This document shows positions 18,589 to 28,268 of a stretch of 64,000 nt of DNA, one piece after another. The DNA lies in the NCBI GenBank assembly GCA_001586195.1, contig CP014609.1, positions 284,001 to 348,000 of the forward strand, given 5' to 3'. Position 1 is the first letter of the stretch. Each line of letters opens with the position of its first letter. The position numbers and the translations under genes were made by a program. The DNA is from Solibacillus silvestris (GTDB lineage: Bacteria; Bacillota; Bacilli; Bacillales_A; Planococcaceae). The notes beneath the pieces are model-generated. The model was not told where the DNA came from and ran no database searches. It saw only the letters and a list, made by a program, of their open reading frames with translations.

Positions 18589-19872
18589 ATGACAGCATTA
18601 ACAATTGCTCAATTAGAAAGCATGACATTAAAAGAATTATATGCTTTGGCGAAGCAATACAAATTATCAAATGCTAGTAAGCTAAATAAAAAGGAACTAA
18701 TCTTTGCAATCTTAAAAACCCGCTCTGAACAAGAAGGTTTCTTCTTCATGGAAGGTGTTTTAGAAATTATTCCTACAGACGGCTTCGGATTCCTGCGCCC
18801 GATTAACTATTCTCCTTCAAAAGAGGATATTTACATTTCTGCTTCCCAAATTCGTCGCTTCGATTTACGAAATGGTGATAAAGTTTCAGGTAAAGTTCGT
18901 CCGCCAAAAGAAAATGAACGTTATTATGGCCTATTACAAGTTGATGCTGTAAATGGCGAAGATCCTGAAGTTGCAAAAGAGCGTGTGCATTTCCCGGCGT
19001 TAACGCCGCTTTATCCGGATCGCCATATTAAGTTGGAAACAGTACCTACAAAACTTTCAACACGTATTATGGATTTAGTAGCGCCTGTTGGTTTTGGTCA
19101 ACGTGGATTAATTGTGGCACCGCCAAAAGCCGGTAAAACGTCTTTATTAAAAGAAATTGCCAACGCTATTACGACAAACCATCCGGAAGCGGAACTAATC
19201 GTCCTGCTAATTGATGAGCGTCCGGAAGAAGTAACGGATATCGAGCGCTCAGTAAATGCGGACGTTGTTTCTTCAACGTTTGATGAAGTGCCTGAAAATC
19301 ATGTAAAAGTAGCAGAAATCGTATTGGAACGTGCACGACGTCTAGTAGAACAAAAACGCGATGTTATTATTTTAATGGATTCGATCACACGTTTGGCACG
19401 TGCCTATAACTTAGTAATCCCGCCAAGCGGCCGTACACTTTCAGGTGGTATTGACCCTGCTGCATTCCACCGTCCGAAACGTTTCTTCGGTTCTGCCCGC
19501 AATATTGAAGAGGGCGGCAGTTTAACAATTTTAGCGACTGCTCTTGTTGATACAGGCAGCCGTATGGACGAAGTAATTTATGAAGAATTTAAAGGAACGG
19601 GTAACCTGGAACTGCACTTGGATCGCAGCTTGGCAGAACGCCGTATTTTCCCTGCAATCGATATCCGCCGTTCAGGTACGCGTAAAGAAGAGCTTCTTAT
19701 TCCGAAAGACCAGCTTGATAAATTATGGGCAATCCGTAAAACATTCAGCGATTCACATGATTTTGGTGAAAAGTTCTTACGCAAACTACGCACAACAAAA
19801 ACAAACGAAGAATTCTTTGAAAAGCTTGATACAGATATGAAGAAAGCTACGAACGGTAAAGGGTTGTTATAG
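18589..19872 (+). CDS. rho: Transcription termination factor Rho
   Basis: Hexameric RNA-dependent ATPase that ends transcription. Domains in order are an N-terminal SAP-like helical region (1-50), a cold-shock RNA-binding fold (about 52-120, with [20 protein letters not shown]), and a RecA-type motor. The motor has Walker [14 protein letters not shown] near residue 182 and [17 protein letters not shown]. The Q-loop and R-loop region [12 protein letters not shown] and [15 protein letters not shown] are also visible. The 427 residues match the Bacillus type, with no long insertion. The gene stands alone after the glpX terminator and before rpmE. Confidence 0.97.
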   Translation: MTALTIAQLESMTLKELYALAKQYKLSNASKLNKKELIFAILKTRSEQEGFFFMEGVLEIIPTDGFGFLRPINYSPSKEDIYISASQIRRFDLRNGDKVSGKVRPPKENERYYGLLQVDAVNGEDPEVAKERVHFPALTPLYPDRHIKLETVPTKLSTRIMDLVAPVGFGQRGLIVAPPKAGKTSLLKEIANAITTNHPEAELIVLLIDERPEEVTDIERSVNADVVSSTFDEVPENHVKVAEIVLERARRLVEQKRDVIILMDSITRLARAYNLVIPPSGRTLSGGIDPAAFHRPKRFFGSARNIEEGGSLTILATALVDTGSRMDEVIYEEFKGTGNLELHLDRSLAERRIFPAIDIRRSGTRKEELLIPKDQLDKLWAIRKTFSDSHDFGEKFLRKLRTTKTNEEFFEKLDTDMKKATNGKGLL

Positions 19873-19961
19873 ATTTTAGAAGATTGAGCGCGAATGGAAA
19901 TCAAGTTCTTGATTTAGTGAGGAACTACATACATTCAATTTCGTAAAATAATATAAAATAG

Positions 19962-19990
19962 TTGCAACCTTTTTTAAAACTTGCTATACT
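19962..19990 (+). promoter_or_regulatory. rpmE promoter
   Basis: TTGCAA and TATACT with 17 bp between them, a good housekeeping sigma-A match. Transcription would begin near 19997. Confidence 0.7.
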
Positions 19991-19996
19991 TCTTTA

Positions 19997-20124
19997 AGTA
20001 TGAAACGTGCACATATATAGCTGACCTCAACACATTACGTATGTAGTGACATATTCGGGCTATGTAAGGTGCAGTTCGAAAATACTCTGTTCCGGATGGT
20101 TCAGGGCGAGAGGAGAAAACGAAT
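19997..20124 (+). ncRNA. Structured rpmE leader, candidate L31 ribosomal leader
   Basis: The 128-base leader can fold so that TGCACATATATAGC pairs with GCTATGTAAGGTGCA. The segment between them holds CACATTACGTATGTAGTG. L31 leaders that bind their own protein are described in several bacterial groups. Whether this one belongs to them needs a covariance-model search. It shows structure without an open frame. Confidence 0.5.
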
Positions 20125-20325
20125 ATGAAACAAGGTATCCACCCAGATTACAAAGTAGCAACAGTAACTTGCTCTTGTGGTAATTCTTTTGAAACAGGTT
20201 CAGTTAAAGAAAAGATCTCAATCGAGTTCTGTAACGAATGTCACCCATTCTATACAGGTCGTCAAAAGTTCGCTTCTGCTGACGGACGTGTAGATCGCTT
20301 CAACAAAAAATATGGTATGAAATAA
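20125..20325 (+). CDS. rpmE: 50S ribosomal protein L31 (zinc-binding type)
   Basis: A 66-residue ribosomal protein beginning [16 protein letters not shown]. It keeps cysteines in TCSCGNSF and [11 protein letters not shown], that is, the zinc-ribbon C+ form rather than the zinc-free paralogue. The basic C-terminus contains [17 protein letters not shown] site precedes the ATG. The gene follows a structured leader and ends in a strong terminator, so it is a single-gene unit. Its position after rho is conserved in Bacillus. Confidence 0.97.
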   Translation: MKQGIHPDYKVATVTCSCGNSFETGSVKEKISIEFCNECHPFYTGRQKFASADGRVDRFNKKYGMK

Positions 20326-20333
20326 TACCTCTG

Positions 20334-20365
20334 CCCATTTCCGCATTGCTGGAAATGGGTTTTTA
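20334..20365 (+). terminator. rpmE terminator
   Basis: CCCATTTCC and GGAAATGGG form a perfect 9-bp stem around GCATTGCT, followed by T5. Confidence 0.9.
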
Positions 20366-20390
20366 ATTTTTTGAAGCACTGATTTCATTT

Positions 20391-20563
20391 TATTAGAAGA
20401 TATTGAGCAGGTATTAGAACAGTTTTACAGGTTATTAGAAAATCTGAATCGTTTATTTGAAAACCTCCATCGGATAGTAGAAAATGTACATATTATATTA
20501 GAACTTCAGACTTTTATTAGAAAAAATAAAAATATATTAGAAGAATTTAGAAGATATTAGAAA
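20391..20563 (+). repeat. 21-bp periodic array 1, core TATTAGAA
   Basis: The core TATTAGAA or a close variant recurs with its AGAA at 20395, 20416, 20437, 20458 (TTTGAA), 20479, 20500, 20519, 20539 and 20559. Steps are 21 bp, then 19, 20 and 20 at the end, with an extra AGAA halfway at 20549. Spacers of about 13 bp are unrelated to one another. No continuous reading frame is used. It fills most of the 420-bp gap between rpmE and tdk. Confidence 0.85.
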
Positions 20564-20668
20564 ACTTTCGCACATGTTTTTCTAAAGAGAAATATTCTAA
20601 TAAATAGAGGACCTTTTGCAATAGACGAATGGCAAAAAACTAGCTAAGATAAAAGAAGTGAAAAGTTG

Positions 20669-20696
20669 ACCTTGAGATTCATGCTCAAGGTTTTTT
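20669..20696 (+). terminator. Terminator-like hairpin 50 bp before tdk
   Basis: ACCTTGAG pairs with CTCAAGGT around ATTCATG, followed by T6. No gene ends nearby, since rpmE has its own terminator and array 1 intervenes. It may attenuate tdk or end a short transcript through the array. Confidence 0.75.
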
Positions 20697-20745
20697 GTTG
20701 GTGAAAAACGAACTTGTAATTTTATTTAGAAACGGGGATAAATAA

Positions 20746-21318
20746 ATGGCGCAATTATTTTATAAACATGGGGCGATGAATAGCGGGAAATCGATTGAAA
20801 TTTTAAAAGTTGCCCACAATTATGAAGAACAGAATAAAGCGGTAATGATTTTTACTTCAGGAATTGATACGCGCGATGAAGTCGGTACGGTTTCAAGCCG
20901 AATTGGTTTAAGACGTCCGGCAGTTGCGGTTTTTGAAGATACAAATATATATGAAATCGTAGAAAAACACGAAGGGAAATTATATTGTGTACTGGTTGAT
21001 GAAGTGCAATTTTTAACAAAAGAACATGTTTTGCAGCTGACTCAAATTGTTGATGAGCTGAACATTCCGGTTATGGGCTTTGGTTTAAAAAATGACTTCC
21101 AAAACGAACTGTTTGAAGGCAGCCGTTATATGACGATTTACGCGGATAAAATTGAGGAAATGAAAACAATTTGCTGGTTCTGCCATAAAAAAGCGACAAT
21201 GAATTTACGAGTAGATGAAAATAAAAAACCAGTCCGTACAGGTGATCAAATTCAAATTGGGGGTAATGATAGTTATTACCCTGTTTGCCGCAAATGTCAT
21301 TCCAATCCGCCACTATAA
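20746..21318 (+). CDS. tdk: Thymidine kinase
   Basis: Phosphorylates thymidine in the salvage pathway. The 190-residue type II kinase has the P-loop [13 protein letters not shown] at residues 8-20. The DEVQFL motif lies near residue 86. The zinc site is formed by CWFCHKK and the C-terminal CRKCHSNP. The lasso loop with YYPVCR is present. Start ATG after GGGGATAAATAA. It lies between rpmE and prfA as in Bacillus. Confidence 0.96.
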   Translation: MAQLFYKHGAMNSGKSIEILKVAHNYEEQNKAVMIFTSGIDTRDEVGTVSSRIGLRRPAVAVFEDTNIYEIVEKHEGKLYCVLVDEVQFLTKEHVLQLTQIVDELNIPVMGFGLKNDFQNELFEGSRYMTIYADKIEEMKTICWFCHKKATMNLRVDENKKPVRTGDQIQIGGNDSYYPVCRKCHSNPPL

Positions 21319-21525
21319 TTTTTAGGTGAAGAATAGATATTGAAACGACACAACAAAATTTAAATATATAGTGCCAATGTGTAAATGATATGAAGAAAGT
21401 TCAACATAGATGTAGCAACAACCGTAAAATTTCTTTATACTAGTAAAGGTGCATTTTAACGTGACTCGTGAGAAGACGAGTGAAATACAACTAATAACAA
21501 AATAACTTTTAGAGGTGAAATATAG

Positions 21526-22602
21526 ATGTTTGATCGTTTACAGGCGGTTGAAGACCGTTACGAAAGATTAAATGAATTGCTAAGCGACCCGGATATCGTC
21601 AGCGATTCTAATAAGCTTCGCGAATATTCGAAAGAGCAATCCGATATTCAGGAAATGGTAGATGTATACCGTGTATACAAATCGGTGAAAGAGCAACTGG
21701 CAGATACACGCGAATTAATGGAAATTGAAAAAGATGCAGAAATGCTGGAGATGATGAAGGAAGAGTTTAATGATTTAAATAAACAAGTTCCGGAATTAGA
21801 AGAGCGTCTGCGAATTTTATTAATTCCTAAAGACCCGAATGATTCAAAAAACGTAATTATGGAGATCCGCGGAGCTGCTGGCGGTGACGAGGCTAACATT
21901 TTTGCAGGTGACTTATTCCGTATGTATACACGCTATGCGGAAACGCAAGGTTGGAAAGTGGATGTAATGGAAGCAACACCAAACCCGGCAGGCGGTTATA
22001 AAGAAGTAATCTTAATGATTAACGGTCAAGGTGCTTATTCGAAATTCAAATATGAAAACGGCGCACACCGTGTTCAACGTGTACCGGCGACAGAATCTCA
22101 AGGCCGTATCCATACATCAACTGCTACGGTTGCATGTTTACCGGAAGTTCATGTAGAAGATGTAGAAATTCATGAAAAAGATATTCGCGTTGATACATTC
22201 GCTTCATCTGGTGCGGGTGGTCAGTCGGTAAATACAACGATGTCAGCTGTTCGTATGACCCACTTACCGACAGGTGTTGTCGTTTCGATGCAAGATGAAC
22301 GTTCACAAATTAAGAACCGTGAAAAAGCGATGAAAATTTTAGTAGCGCGTGTAGCGGATAAACACCGTCAAGAAGCACAGGCTGAAATCGATGCAACACG
22401 TAAGACAGCAGTAGGAACAGGCGACCGTTCTGAACGTATCCGTACTTACAACTATCCACAAAACCGTGTAACAGATCACCGAATTGGTTTGACGATTCAA
22501 AAACTTGACCAAATCGTTGAAGGTAAATTGGATGAAATCATCGATGCACTTATTTTAGATGAGCAGGCAACACGCTTATCAAATTTAAATGAAGATGCAT
22601 AA
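21526..22602 (+). CDS. prfA: Peptide chain release factor 1
   Basis: Recognises UAA and UAG and releases the finished peptide. It has 358 residues. The GGQ motif is in [12 protein letters not shown] near residue 228. The stop-codon recognition region around PATE(SQ)GRIHTS lies at about residue 186-197, a PxT-type tripeptide characteristic of RF1. The ATG follows AGAGGTG. The next gene, prmC, overlaps its end by 14 bases, and its product methylates the GGQ glutamine of this protein. Confidence 0.97.
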   Translation: MFDRLQAVEDRYERLNELLSDPDIVSDSNKLREYSKEQSDIQEMVDVYRVYKSVKEQLADTRELMEIEKDAEMLEMMKEEFNDLNKQVPELEERLRILLIPKDPNDSKNVIMEIRGAAGGDEANIFAGDLFRMYTRYAETQGWKVDVMEATPNPAGGYKEVILMINGQGAYSKFKYENGAHRVQRVPATESQGRIHTSTATVACLPEVHVEDVEIHEKDIRVDTFASSGAGGQSVNTTMSAVRMTHLPTGVVVSMQDERSQIKNREKAMKILVARVADKHRQEAQAEIDATRKTAVGTGDRSERIRTYNYPQNRVTDHRIGLTIQKLDQIVEGKLDEIIDALILDEQATRLSNLNEDA

Positions 22603-23452
22603 AACCATTTTTGAGGCCCTAAATGGGGCTTCTTCTTTTTTAGAGAAGAACGGTCGCGAAGGAAATGCCGCAAGAATTTTATTGCAGCATATTTTACAGA
22701 CAAGCTATTCGGGTTTAATGATGAAGATGCACGATGTTCTACCTGAAGAGCAGCAACAGCAGTTCGATGATTTTATTCAAGAACATGTGAAAGGGCTTCC
22801 TGTACAATATATAACGGGTGTAGAGGAATTTTACGGCCGTACATTTGTAGTTGATGAATCGGTACTGATTCCTCGTCCGGAAACGGAAGAACTGGTTGTC
22901 GGAACGATTGAGCGTATTCGCAAGTTATTTGGGGATAATCAAAAGCTGAAGTTTGCCGATATTGGGACAGGCAGTGGTGCTATTGCTATTACGATGAAAA
23001 AAGAATGTCCGCAGCTTGATGTAACAGCAACAGATCTTTCCCCTGCAGCACTTGCAACAGCACAAAAAAACGCTGAGCAGCTGCAGGCAGAAATTGAATT
23101 TAAGCTTGGCGACTTAACAGAACCGATTGCGAATGAAAAATGGGATGTTGTACTTTCGAATCCGCCTTATATCGCCTATGAGGAAATGGAGGAGATGTCC
23201 GATGTTGTCGTAGCTCACGAACCGCATCAGGCATTGTTTGCAGATGAAGATGGACTCTTGCTTTATCGTAAACTAGCAGAAAACTTACCGGCCCTTATGA
23301 AAAAGCCGGCGTTAATTGGTCTGGAAATAGGATATACACAGGGAGAAGCCGTAGCGGATTTTTTCAAAAAAAGCTTTCCAAATGCCTATGTATCAGTCGT
23401 TCAAGATATAAATAAAAAAGATCGTATTGTTTTTTGTGAGATTAGTGAATAA
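22589..23452 (+). CDS. prmC: Release factor glutamine methyltransferase
   Basis: Methylates the GGQ glutamine of release factors using S-adenosylmethionine. It has an N-terminal helical domain and a Rossmann methyltransferase domain with [13 protein letters not shown] near residue 128 and the NPPY catalytic motif in [14 protein letters not shown] near residue 190. Length is 287 residues. The start ATG lies inside the prfA end, overlapping by 14 bases, without a clear ribosome site, so translation is probably coupled to prfA. An ATG two codons later is an alternative. Confidence 0.94.
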   Translation: MKMHKTIFEALNGASSFLEKNGREGNAARILLQHILQTSYSGLMMKMHDVLPEEQQQQFDDFIQEHVKGLPVQYITGVEEFYGRTFVVDESVLIPRPETEELVVGTIERIRKLFGDNQKLKFADIGTGSGAIAITMKKECPQLDVTATDLSPAALATAQKNAEQLQAEIEFKLGDLTEPIANEKWDVVLSNPPYIAYEEMEEMSDVVVAHEPHQALFADEDGLLLYRKLAENLPALMKKPALIGLEIGYTQGEAVADFFKKSFPNAYVSVVQDINKKDRIVFCEISE

Positions 23453-23462
23453 AAAATAGATT

Positions 23463-23485
23463 CCTTGTAAACAATGTTTGCAAGG
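23463..23485 (+). promoter_or_regulatory. Hairpin overlapping the spoIIR ribosome site
   Basis: CCTTGTAAAC (23463-23472) pairs with GTTTGCAAGG (23476-23485) with one G-T pair and a 3-base loop. The last bases are part of AAGGGGG, the spoIIR ribosome site, so folding could limit translation. Confidence 0.5.
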
Positions 23486-23495
23486 GGGAATGATT

Positions 23496-24110
23496 ATGTT
23501 ACATGATTACGATATTCAAAATGAATCCAATCTATTTTTAGCGATTGCTAAATTACTAATAAGTGTTTTATTTCTATATTGTGCTGCTACATTTATACCT
23601 ACTTTTGTAGATGATATCCGCATTGATCAAGGAGAAAGCAATGACCAGTTAAAATTCCGCGTTATTGCCAACAGTTCGACAAATGCCGACCAACTCATCA
23701 AGTATGAGGTAGTGGAAACAATTCAAACCTATTTGCAAAATACACCTGAATTTTCAGAAGATATCCACAGTGTGGAAAACATGTATCAGGAAATTCAGAA
23801 AACTTACCCACAATTAAAAATTACCTATAAGTTTGGGGATAACTTAATCCCTCCGAAATGGGTGGCTGGTCAGTTTTATCCGCAAAAAGAATATTATTCT
23901 GTTAACTTCATTATTGGACAAGGTCGTGGCGAAAACTGGTTCTGTGCAGTATTCCCAACGCTTTGTATAGTTAATGAGCCGGTGGAAAATGAACGGCCGC
24001 CATTTTTTATTGCTGAATGGTGGGAGAAACATATGGAAAAAAGTGATCCACAAAACACAGAAGAACTTGTAGAAAATGATCCAACTTACTCACAATTTGT
24101 GGATAGTTAA
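23496..24110 (+). CDS. spoIIR: Stage II sporulation protein R
   Basis: A forespore-made secreted signal that triggers SpoIIGA to process pro-sigma-E in the mother cell. The start ATG at 23496 has AAGGGGG 7 bases upstream. The product has 204 residues with one membrane segment at about residues 18-36 (AKLLISVLFLYCAATFIPTF). A conserved extracytoplasmic domain follows, with KFRVIANSSTNADQ, YYSVNFIIGQGRGENWFC, and VFPTLCIV. The gene is in the same place as Bacillus ywkF/spoIIR, after prmC. A hairpin in front of the gene overlaps the ribosome site. Confidence 0.93.
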   Translation: MLHDYDIQNESNLFLAIAKLLISVLFLYCAATFIPTFVDDIRIDQGESNDQLKFRVIANSSTNADQLIKYEVVETIQTYLQNTPEFSEDIHSVENMYQEIQKTYPQLKITYKFGDNLIPPKWVAGQFYPQKEYYSVNFIIGQGRGENWFCAVFPTLCIVNEPVENERPPFFIAEWWEKHMEKSDPQNTEELVENDPTYSQFVDS

Positions 24111-24141
24111 ATCAAACATTTACAGAAAGGAGGAAAAAGTA

Positions 24142-25173
24142 ATGCACACTTTTCAATTAAATGTGGATGAATTTGTGGATAATTCAGAAAATTATACACA
24201 GGCTGTGGATTTATTAAATAACGGCGAAATAGTCGCTTTTCCGACAGAAACCGTATATGGCCTAGGTGCCGTTGCGACAAATGAGCAGGCAGTGAAGAAA
24301 ATATTCGCTGCAAAAGGACGACCTTCGGATAATCCATTGATTGTTCATATCGGAACGGTGGAAGAAGTATCGCTATATACAACAAATATTTCGGAAGTTG
24401 CCCAAAAATGTATGGAGGCTTTTTGGCCAGGTCCATTAACGCTTGTTATGGATGTTAAGCCGAATGTTTTAGCGCCGAGTGTTACGGCAGGATTAGATAC
24501 GGTTGGAATTCGTATGCCCGATCATCCAGTAGCACTGGAACTTCTTCAAACATTAAAGAAACCGTTAGCCGCGCCAAGTGCGAATCGCAGCGGCAAGCCT
24601 AGCCCGACGAAAGCTGAACATGTATTTGAGGATTTGCAAAACATTATTCCTTGTATTTTGGATGGAGGAATGACGGGAATCGGACTTGAATCGACCGTTT
24701 TGGATGTCACACTGGATACACCTGTTATTTTGCGTCCGGGCGGAGTGACGAAAGAAATGCTCGAAGCAGTAATTGGACCAGTTGTTGAGCCAAGTCTGGA
24801 ACAGCAGAAAATTGAATCGACACCAAAAGCGCCTGGTATGAAATATACCCATTATGCTCCGGATGCACCTGTCTATTTAATAGAAGCAAATAAAAAAGCG
24901 ATTGAAACGGCTATTGCCGAATTAAAACCGGTACATAAAGTGGCCTTATTGGCACCGCAAAACTTTGAAGAGATCGAGGCCGATTATTATTTTTCATTCG
25001 GGAATGAACATGATCTCGAACAAATGAGCGCTTCACTATATGATGCATTGCGTTCATGCGATAAAACGGATGCTACGATTATTTTAGCGACGGCAACATC
25101 AAAAAACGGTGTTGGTACAGCGATTATGAACCGTCTGGAAAAAGCGGCAGGCGGTAAATGGTATTCACTTTAA
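24142..25173 (+). CDS. tsaC: Threonylcarbamoyl-AMP synthase (Sua5/YwlC type)
   Basis: Makes the threonylcarbamoyl-adenylate used for the universal tRNA modification t6A37. The N-terminal YrdC domain (about 15-205) has GEIVAFPTETVYGLGA, KGRPSDNPLIVHI and SANRSGKPSPTKA. A C-terminal Sua5 domain follows (about 235-343), so it is the two-domain form. The ATG at 24142 is 10 bases after AAAGGAGG. A longer frame to 24076 would overlap the spoIIR end. It is 343 residues long. A terminator follows. Confidence 0.94.
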   Translation: MHTFQLNVDEFVDNSENYTQAVDLLNNGEIVAFPTETVYGLGAVATNEQAVKKIFAAKGRPSDNPLIVHIGTVEEVSLYTTNISEVAQKCMEAFWPGPLTLVMDVKPNVLAPSVTAGLDTVGIRMPDHPVALELLQTLKKPLAAPSANRSGKPSPTKAEHVFEDLQNIIPCILDGGMTGIGLESTVLDVTLDTPVILRPGGVTKEMLEAVIGPVVEPSLEQQKIESTPKAPGMKYTHYAPDAPVYLIEANKKAIETAIAELKPVHKVALLAPQNFEEIEADYYFSFGNEHDLEQMSASLYDALRSCDKTDATIILATATSKNGVGTAIMNRLEKAAGGKWYSL

Positions 25174-25180
25174 AAAATCA

Positions 25181-25213
25181 AACCACATCTTATAACAATG
25201 GGATGTGGTTTTT
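25181..25213 (+). terminator. tsaC terminator
   Basis: AACCACATC and GATGTGGTT form a perfect 9-bp stem followed by T3, directly after the stop codon. Confidence 0.85.
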
Positions 25214-25286
25214 GTGTATAAACAAAAGGATATTTCCCTGCCCAAAAGCATAAATTACAACAGCGCTTAGTGGAAGAGGGGAATAG

Positions 25287-25784
25287 ATGCAAGAAGTAGT
25301 TGCCGGGATCTTAATGTCGTTCGATGTCGTGGCACTGTATTTAATTGCTACAAATGTTAAGGCAAAATGGTTATTAGCTTTATGGACGGCATTTTTACAT
25401 ATGCTTTTTCCGTTACTCGGTTACCGCTTTGGGGAATGGCTTGCCGTCTATTTAACGAACTGGGCATCAGGTCTTTCTACATTGTTATTGTTTTTTGTTG
25501 GACTACAATTACTGCTCTCGAAGAAAGATGAAAGTTTTCCTGCGATGTCTTTACCGATAATTGCGATTTTTGCAAGTATTGACACCTTTTCAGTTAGCCT
25601 ATCTTTTGGTATGCTAAATTTACAAAAATATGTTTTTGTTATTAGTGCCGGCCTATCGACATTCATATTGTCATATGCGGCATTGGTAATAGCGCAAAAA
25701 TCACCAATTTTTAAGAATAATGCATTAAAGAAAGTAGCAGGTCTCCTCTTGATTATTATGAGTGTGATGCTACTAAAATGGTAA
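25287..25784 (+). CDS. MntP-like manganese efflux membrane protein
   Basis: A 165-residue protein with six hydrophobic segments spaced along its whole length. Two related halves each carry an acidic residue in a membrane segment: SFDVVALYLI near residue 12 and ASIDTFSVSLSFG near residue 97. This resembles the MntP/DUF204 efflux family. Its place after tsaC and before the YwlE homologue equals Bacillus ywlD (mntP). The sequence is more divergent than typical MntP, so the substrate is inferred. A GAGGGG site precedes the ATG. Confidence 0.7.
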   Translation: MQEVVAGILMSFDVVALYLIATNVKAKWLLALWTAFLHMLFPLLGYRFGEWLAVYLTNWASGLSTLLLFFVGLQLLLSKKDESFPAMSLPIIAIFASIDTFSVSLSFGMLNLQKYVFVISAGLSTFILSYAALVIAQKSPIFKNNALKKVAGLLLIIMSVMLLKW

Positions 25785-25794
25785 ATTAGAGGGT

Positions 25795-26253
25795 GTGAGG
25801 AACATTAATATTTATTTTATTTGTACAGGCAACACGTGTAGAAGTCCTATGGCAGCAGCAATTTTACAAGCAAAAAACTATGAGAATATTACTGTGCGTT
25901 CAGCAGGTATTTATGCGCACGAAGGCAGTGACATGTCTCTGAACGCAAAAGAAATATTGCATAGAAAAAATATTTCGCAATCGCACCGTTCATCCCGATT
26001 TACGGTAGAAGATGCACAATGGGCGGACCTGATTTTAACGATGACGACCGCTCATAAAGAGATGGTCCTCCGTTTAGTAGAAGAAGCGGCACATAAAACG
26101 TTTACGCTAAATGAGTATGTAGCGATGGAAACTGGTCTGGATATTCAAGATCCATTCGGTGGAAACCTGCAAGTATATGAACAAACATACGAGCAATTGA
26201 ACGAAGCAATCAACAAGCTGGAAACGAAATTGAAATTGGAGGATAAAATTTAA
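25795..26253 (+). CDS. Low-molecular-weight protein arginine/tyrosine phosphatase (YwlE-like)
   Basis: The N-terminus carries the family P-loop [13 protein letters not shown], the CX4-CRS form with a Thr in the position typical of arginine phosphatase YwlE. The general-acid aspartate lies near DIQDPFGG in the C-terminal part. It has 152 residues. Gene order (mntP-like, this, then rpiB nearby) matches Bacillus. In Bacillus, YwlE reverses arginine phosphorylation by McsB. The start is a GTG at 25795, with AGAGGG almost touching it, so the exact start is uncertain by a few codons. Confidence 0.88.
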   Translation: MRNINIYFICTGNTCRSPMAAAILQAKNYENITVRSAGIYAHEGSDMSLNAKEILHRKNISQSHRSSRFTVEDAQWADLILTMTTAHKEMVLRLVEEAAHKTFTLNEYVAMETGLDIQDPFGGNLQVYEQTYEQLNEAINKLETKLKLEDKI

Positions 26254-26254
26254 C

Positions 26255-27547
26255 ATGAACTCTCAGAAAAAGGTCTTTAGTTTGCGCAAGAAGCTCGTAT
26301 TATTTGTCGGGATATTAGCACTGATTACCTACACTTGCAGTTTTGTATTTATCGAATACTTACGCCCAATGTTTTTTGAATCGACAAGCACAAGCGTATT
26401 TCAGATTATTACCTATTTATTAGGGATCTTTTGGTCTTGTGCATTGGCTGCGGTATTTGGTTTAGTCATTGTTCGCCCATTACAGCAATTGGAGCGCAGT
26501 GCAAACCATGTAGCGGAAGGTAAAATCGGACAAGATGTCGAAATGCCGAAAACCAATGATGAAATCCGTTCAGTAGCAGAGGCATTCCAAACAATGGTGA
26601 TCAATTTGCGCAAGATGGTAAACGGGATTGAAGACAATTATAAGTCAACCGATGAAACGATTTTGAAGCTGTCGGAAGAAAGTATTTCTGTAACGAACAA
26701 CGCTGAGCAAATTACAAGCAATATTAGCCAGATTTCATTGGGGGCTGAATCTTCGGCGGTTGCCATTCAAGAAACAGTGGAAGCCATTGAAGAAGTTCGT
26801 ACATTAGCCGCGGAAGTGAACAATAAAGCGTTACATACAGCAAGTCGCTCAAAAAACCTTTTAACAAACTTAACGTCTACAACAGATGCCATCCATGGCG
26901 TTGTAAACAGTATTAAAAAAATCGCAACAGATAATGAAAATTCATTAGTAAATATTCGTGAGCTAGAAAAAAATGCTGAGCAGATTGAACGGATTATAGG
27001 TTTAGTAGGCGATATCGCAGGACAGACGAATCTGCTTGCATTAAATGCATCGATTGAAGCTGCACGAGCAGGTGAGCATGGGAAAGGCTTTGCGGTTGTG
27101 GCAGAGGAAGTGCGCGGTCTGGCGGATGAAAGTGCAAGTGCAGTTCAGGGGATTACAACATTGATCCACACAATGCAGCAAAATGTATCGGTTGTCGTTA
27201 AACAGATGAACGAACAAGTATCATTTGCGGTAAATGAATCGTCACGTGTTTCTGAAACAACGTCGGCAGTAGAAGGCATGACAAAATCTGTTTATGAAAT
27301 GGCAGATGATGTCGTCCAAATCTCGGATTTAGTCGCACAGCAAATGAAAAATATCGAACATACATCACACCAGTCACAGGAAGTGGCGGCAATTGCCGAA
27401 CAAACTTCTGCAAGCGCTCAAGAAGTAACGTCTGCTTCATTGGAACAGGCTGAAGCGATCAAGCAAGTAGAGGAACTGGCAAGTAATTTAAAGCAACAGT
27501 CTGCAGAGCTTTATCGAATGATTCAACAATTCGACCGCACACAGTAG
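26255..27547 (+). CDS. Methyl-accepting chemotaxis-type signalling protein
   Basis: A 430-residue membrane protein. Two membrane segments at about residues 14-30 and 45-70 are separated by only some 15 residues, so there is almost no outside sensing domain. A HAMP linker follows ([19 protein letters not shown]), then a long coiled-coil signalling domain. The hairpin tip is [20 protein letters not shown], near residues 248-267, the highly conserved CheA/CheW contact. Such receptors probably sense membrane or internal signals, or work as adaptors. It starts 1 base after the YwlE-like gene, within the same transcript, an association not found in Bacillus subtilis. Confidence 0.92.
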   Translation: MNSQKKVFSLRKKLVLFVGILALITYTCSFVFIEYLRPMFFESTSTSVFQIITYLLGIFWSCALAAVFGLVIVRPLQQLERSANHVAEGKIGQDVEMPKTNDEIRSVAEAFQTMVINLRKMVNGIEDNYKSTDETILKLSEESISVTNNAEQITSNISQISLGAESSAVAIQETVEAIEEVRTLAAEVNNKALHTASRSKNLLTNLTSTTDAIHGVVNSIKKIATDNENSLVNIRELEKNAEQIERIIGLVGDIAGQTNLLALNASIEAARAGEHGKGFAVVAEEVRGLADESASAVQGITTLIHTMQQNVSVVVKQMNEQVSFAVNESSRVSETTSAVEGMTKSVYEMADDVVQISDLVAQQMKNIEHTSHQSQEVAAIAEQTSASAQEVTSASLEQAEAIKQVEELASNLKQQSAELYRMIQQFDRTQ

Positions 27548-27563
27548 ATGGGAAGATCGTTTT

Positions 27564-27613
27564 AAAATACCGAATGGATAAACGGGCATGGTTTATCTGT
27601 TGGGTATTTTTTA
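27564..27613 (+). terminator. Terminator after the chemotaxis-type gene
   Basis: Outer arms AAAATACC and GGTATTTT and inner arms GATAAAC and GTTTATC form a two-part hairpin ending in a T run. Confidence 0.75.
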
Positions 27614-27626
27614 TTTGAAGGATGTT

Positions 27627-27804
27627 TTCTAATATCGAGGTGAGATTTTCTAATAACCGCGGTAAAGTTCTAATAAAATGTCTATCTTCTAATATATTGG
27701 CTGCTTGTTCTAAAATCCTTTTCAGATTTGCTAATAATGGTTATGGATGTTCAAATAAACGTTGTCGATTTTCTAATATCCAAAGTGAATGTTCTAATAA
27801 ATTC
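27627..27804 (-). repeat. 21-bp periodic array 2, core TTCTAATA (TATTAGAA on the minus strand)
   Basis: TTCTAATA-like cores begin at 27627, 27648, 27668, 27687, 27708 (TTCTAAAA), 27729 (TGCTAATA), 27750 (TTCAAATA), 27771 and 27792. Steps are 21, 20, 19, then five of 21. The core is the exact reverse complement of that in array 1. Spacers differ. An 86-codon frame across it is an artefact of the lack of stops. Confidence 0.85.
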
Positions 27805-27899
27805 TACCAAGCTTTCAAAATCCTGAACCCGTTTCAAAAACAAAAAGGCTGGGTATGGTACACTATTGTTTACAATAATTAGTCCTGGGGGGATTTATA

Positions 27900-28268
27900 T
27901 TGAACAAGATGAAGTACTGGTTACTAATGGGTGTAGTCGTAGCAGGTCTCGCTGCATGTGGTGATGCGGAGGACGCGGATACGACAGATTCTGTTGATTC
28001 TACACCAACCGAGTCGACTGAATCATCCGGAGAAAAGGACGCAGCTGAAACTTCAGATGTCTCGGCAGGTGAAAAAGTGGCAAATGCCAGCTGTGTAGGA
28101 TGTCATGGTGGAGACTTAACGGGATCAATGGGACCGGACTTAACGAACACTTCTTTATCAAAAGAGGAAATCGTGAATGTACTAGTCAATGGTAAAGGTG
28201 CAATGCCGAAGGGTACAGCAGATGGCGAAGAAGAAGCGGTAGCAGAATATATTTTATCATTACAATAA
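27900..28268 (+). CDS. Cytochrome c551-type lipoprotein
   Basis: A small membrane-anchored cytochrome that carries electrons on the outer face of the membrane. TTG start at 27900 after TGGGGGGAT. A signal peptide with lipobox VAGLAACG puts the lipid on Cys20. An acidic, Ser/Thr-rich linker of about 40 residues follows, then a class I heme domain with ASCVGCHGG (CxxCH) and the axial methionine in GKGAMPKG. It has 122 residues, similar to Bacillus CccB (cytochrome c-551). An ATG three codons later is an alternative start. Confidence 0.9.
   Translation: MNKMKYWLLMGVVVAGLAACGDAEDADTTDSVDSTPTESTESSGEKDAAETSDVSAGEKVANASCVGCHGGDLTGSMGPDLTNTSLSKEEIVNVLVNGKGAMPKGTADGEEEAVAEYILSLQ

Noticed and set aside
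24076-24141. Longer N-terminus for tsaC
   Set aside because: It would overlap the end of spoIIR, and AAAGGAGG lies 10 bases before the ATG at 24142.
27622-27882. 86-codon frame rich in Ser-Asn repeats
   Set aside because: It simply translates the 21-bp periodic array 2; no start signal and no conserved protein.
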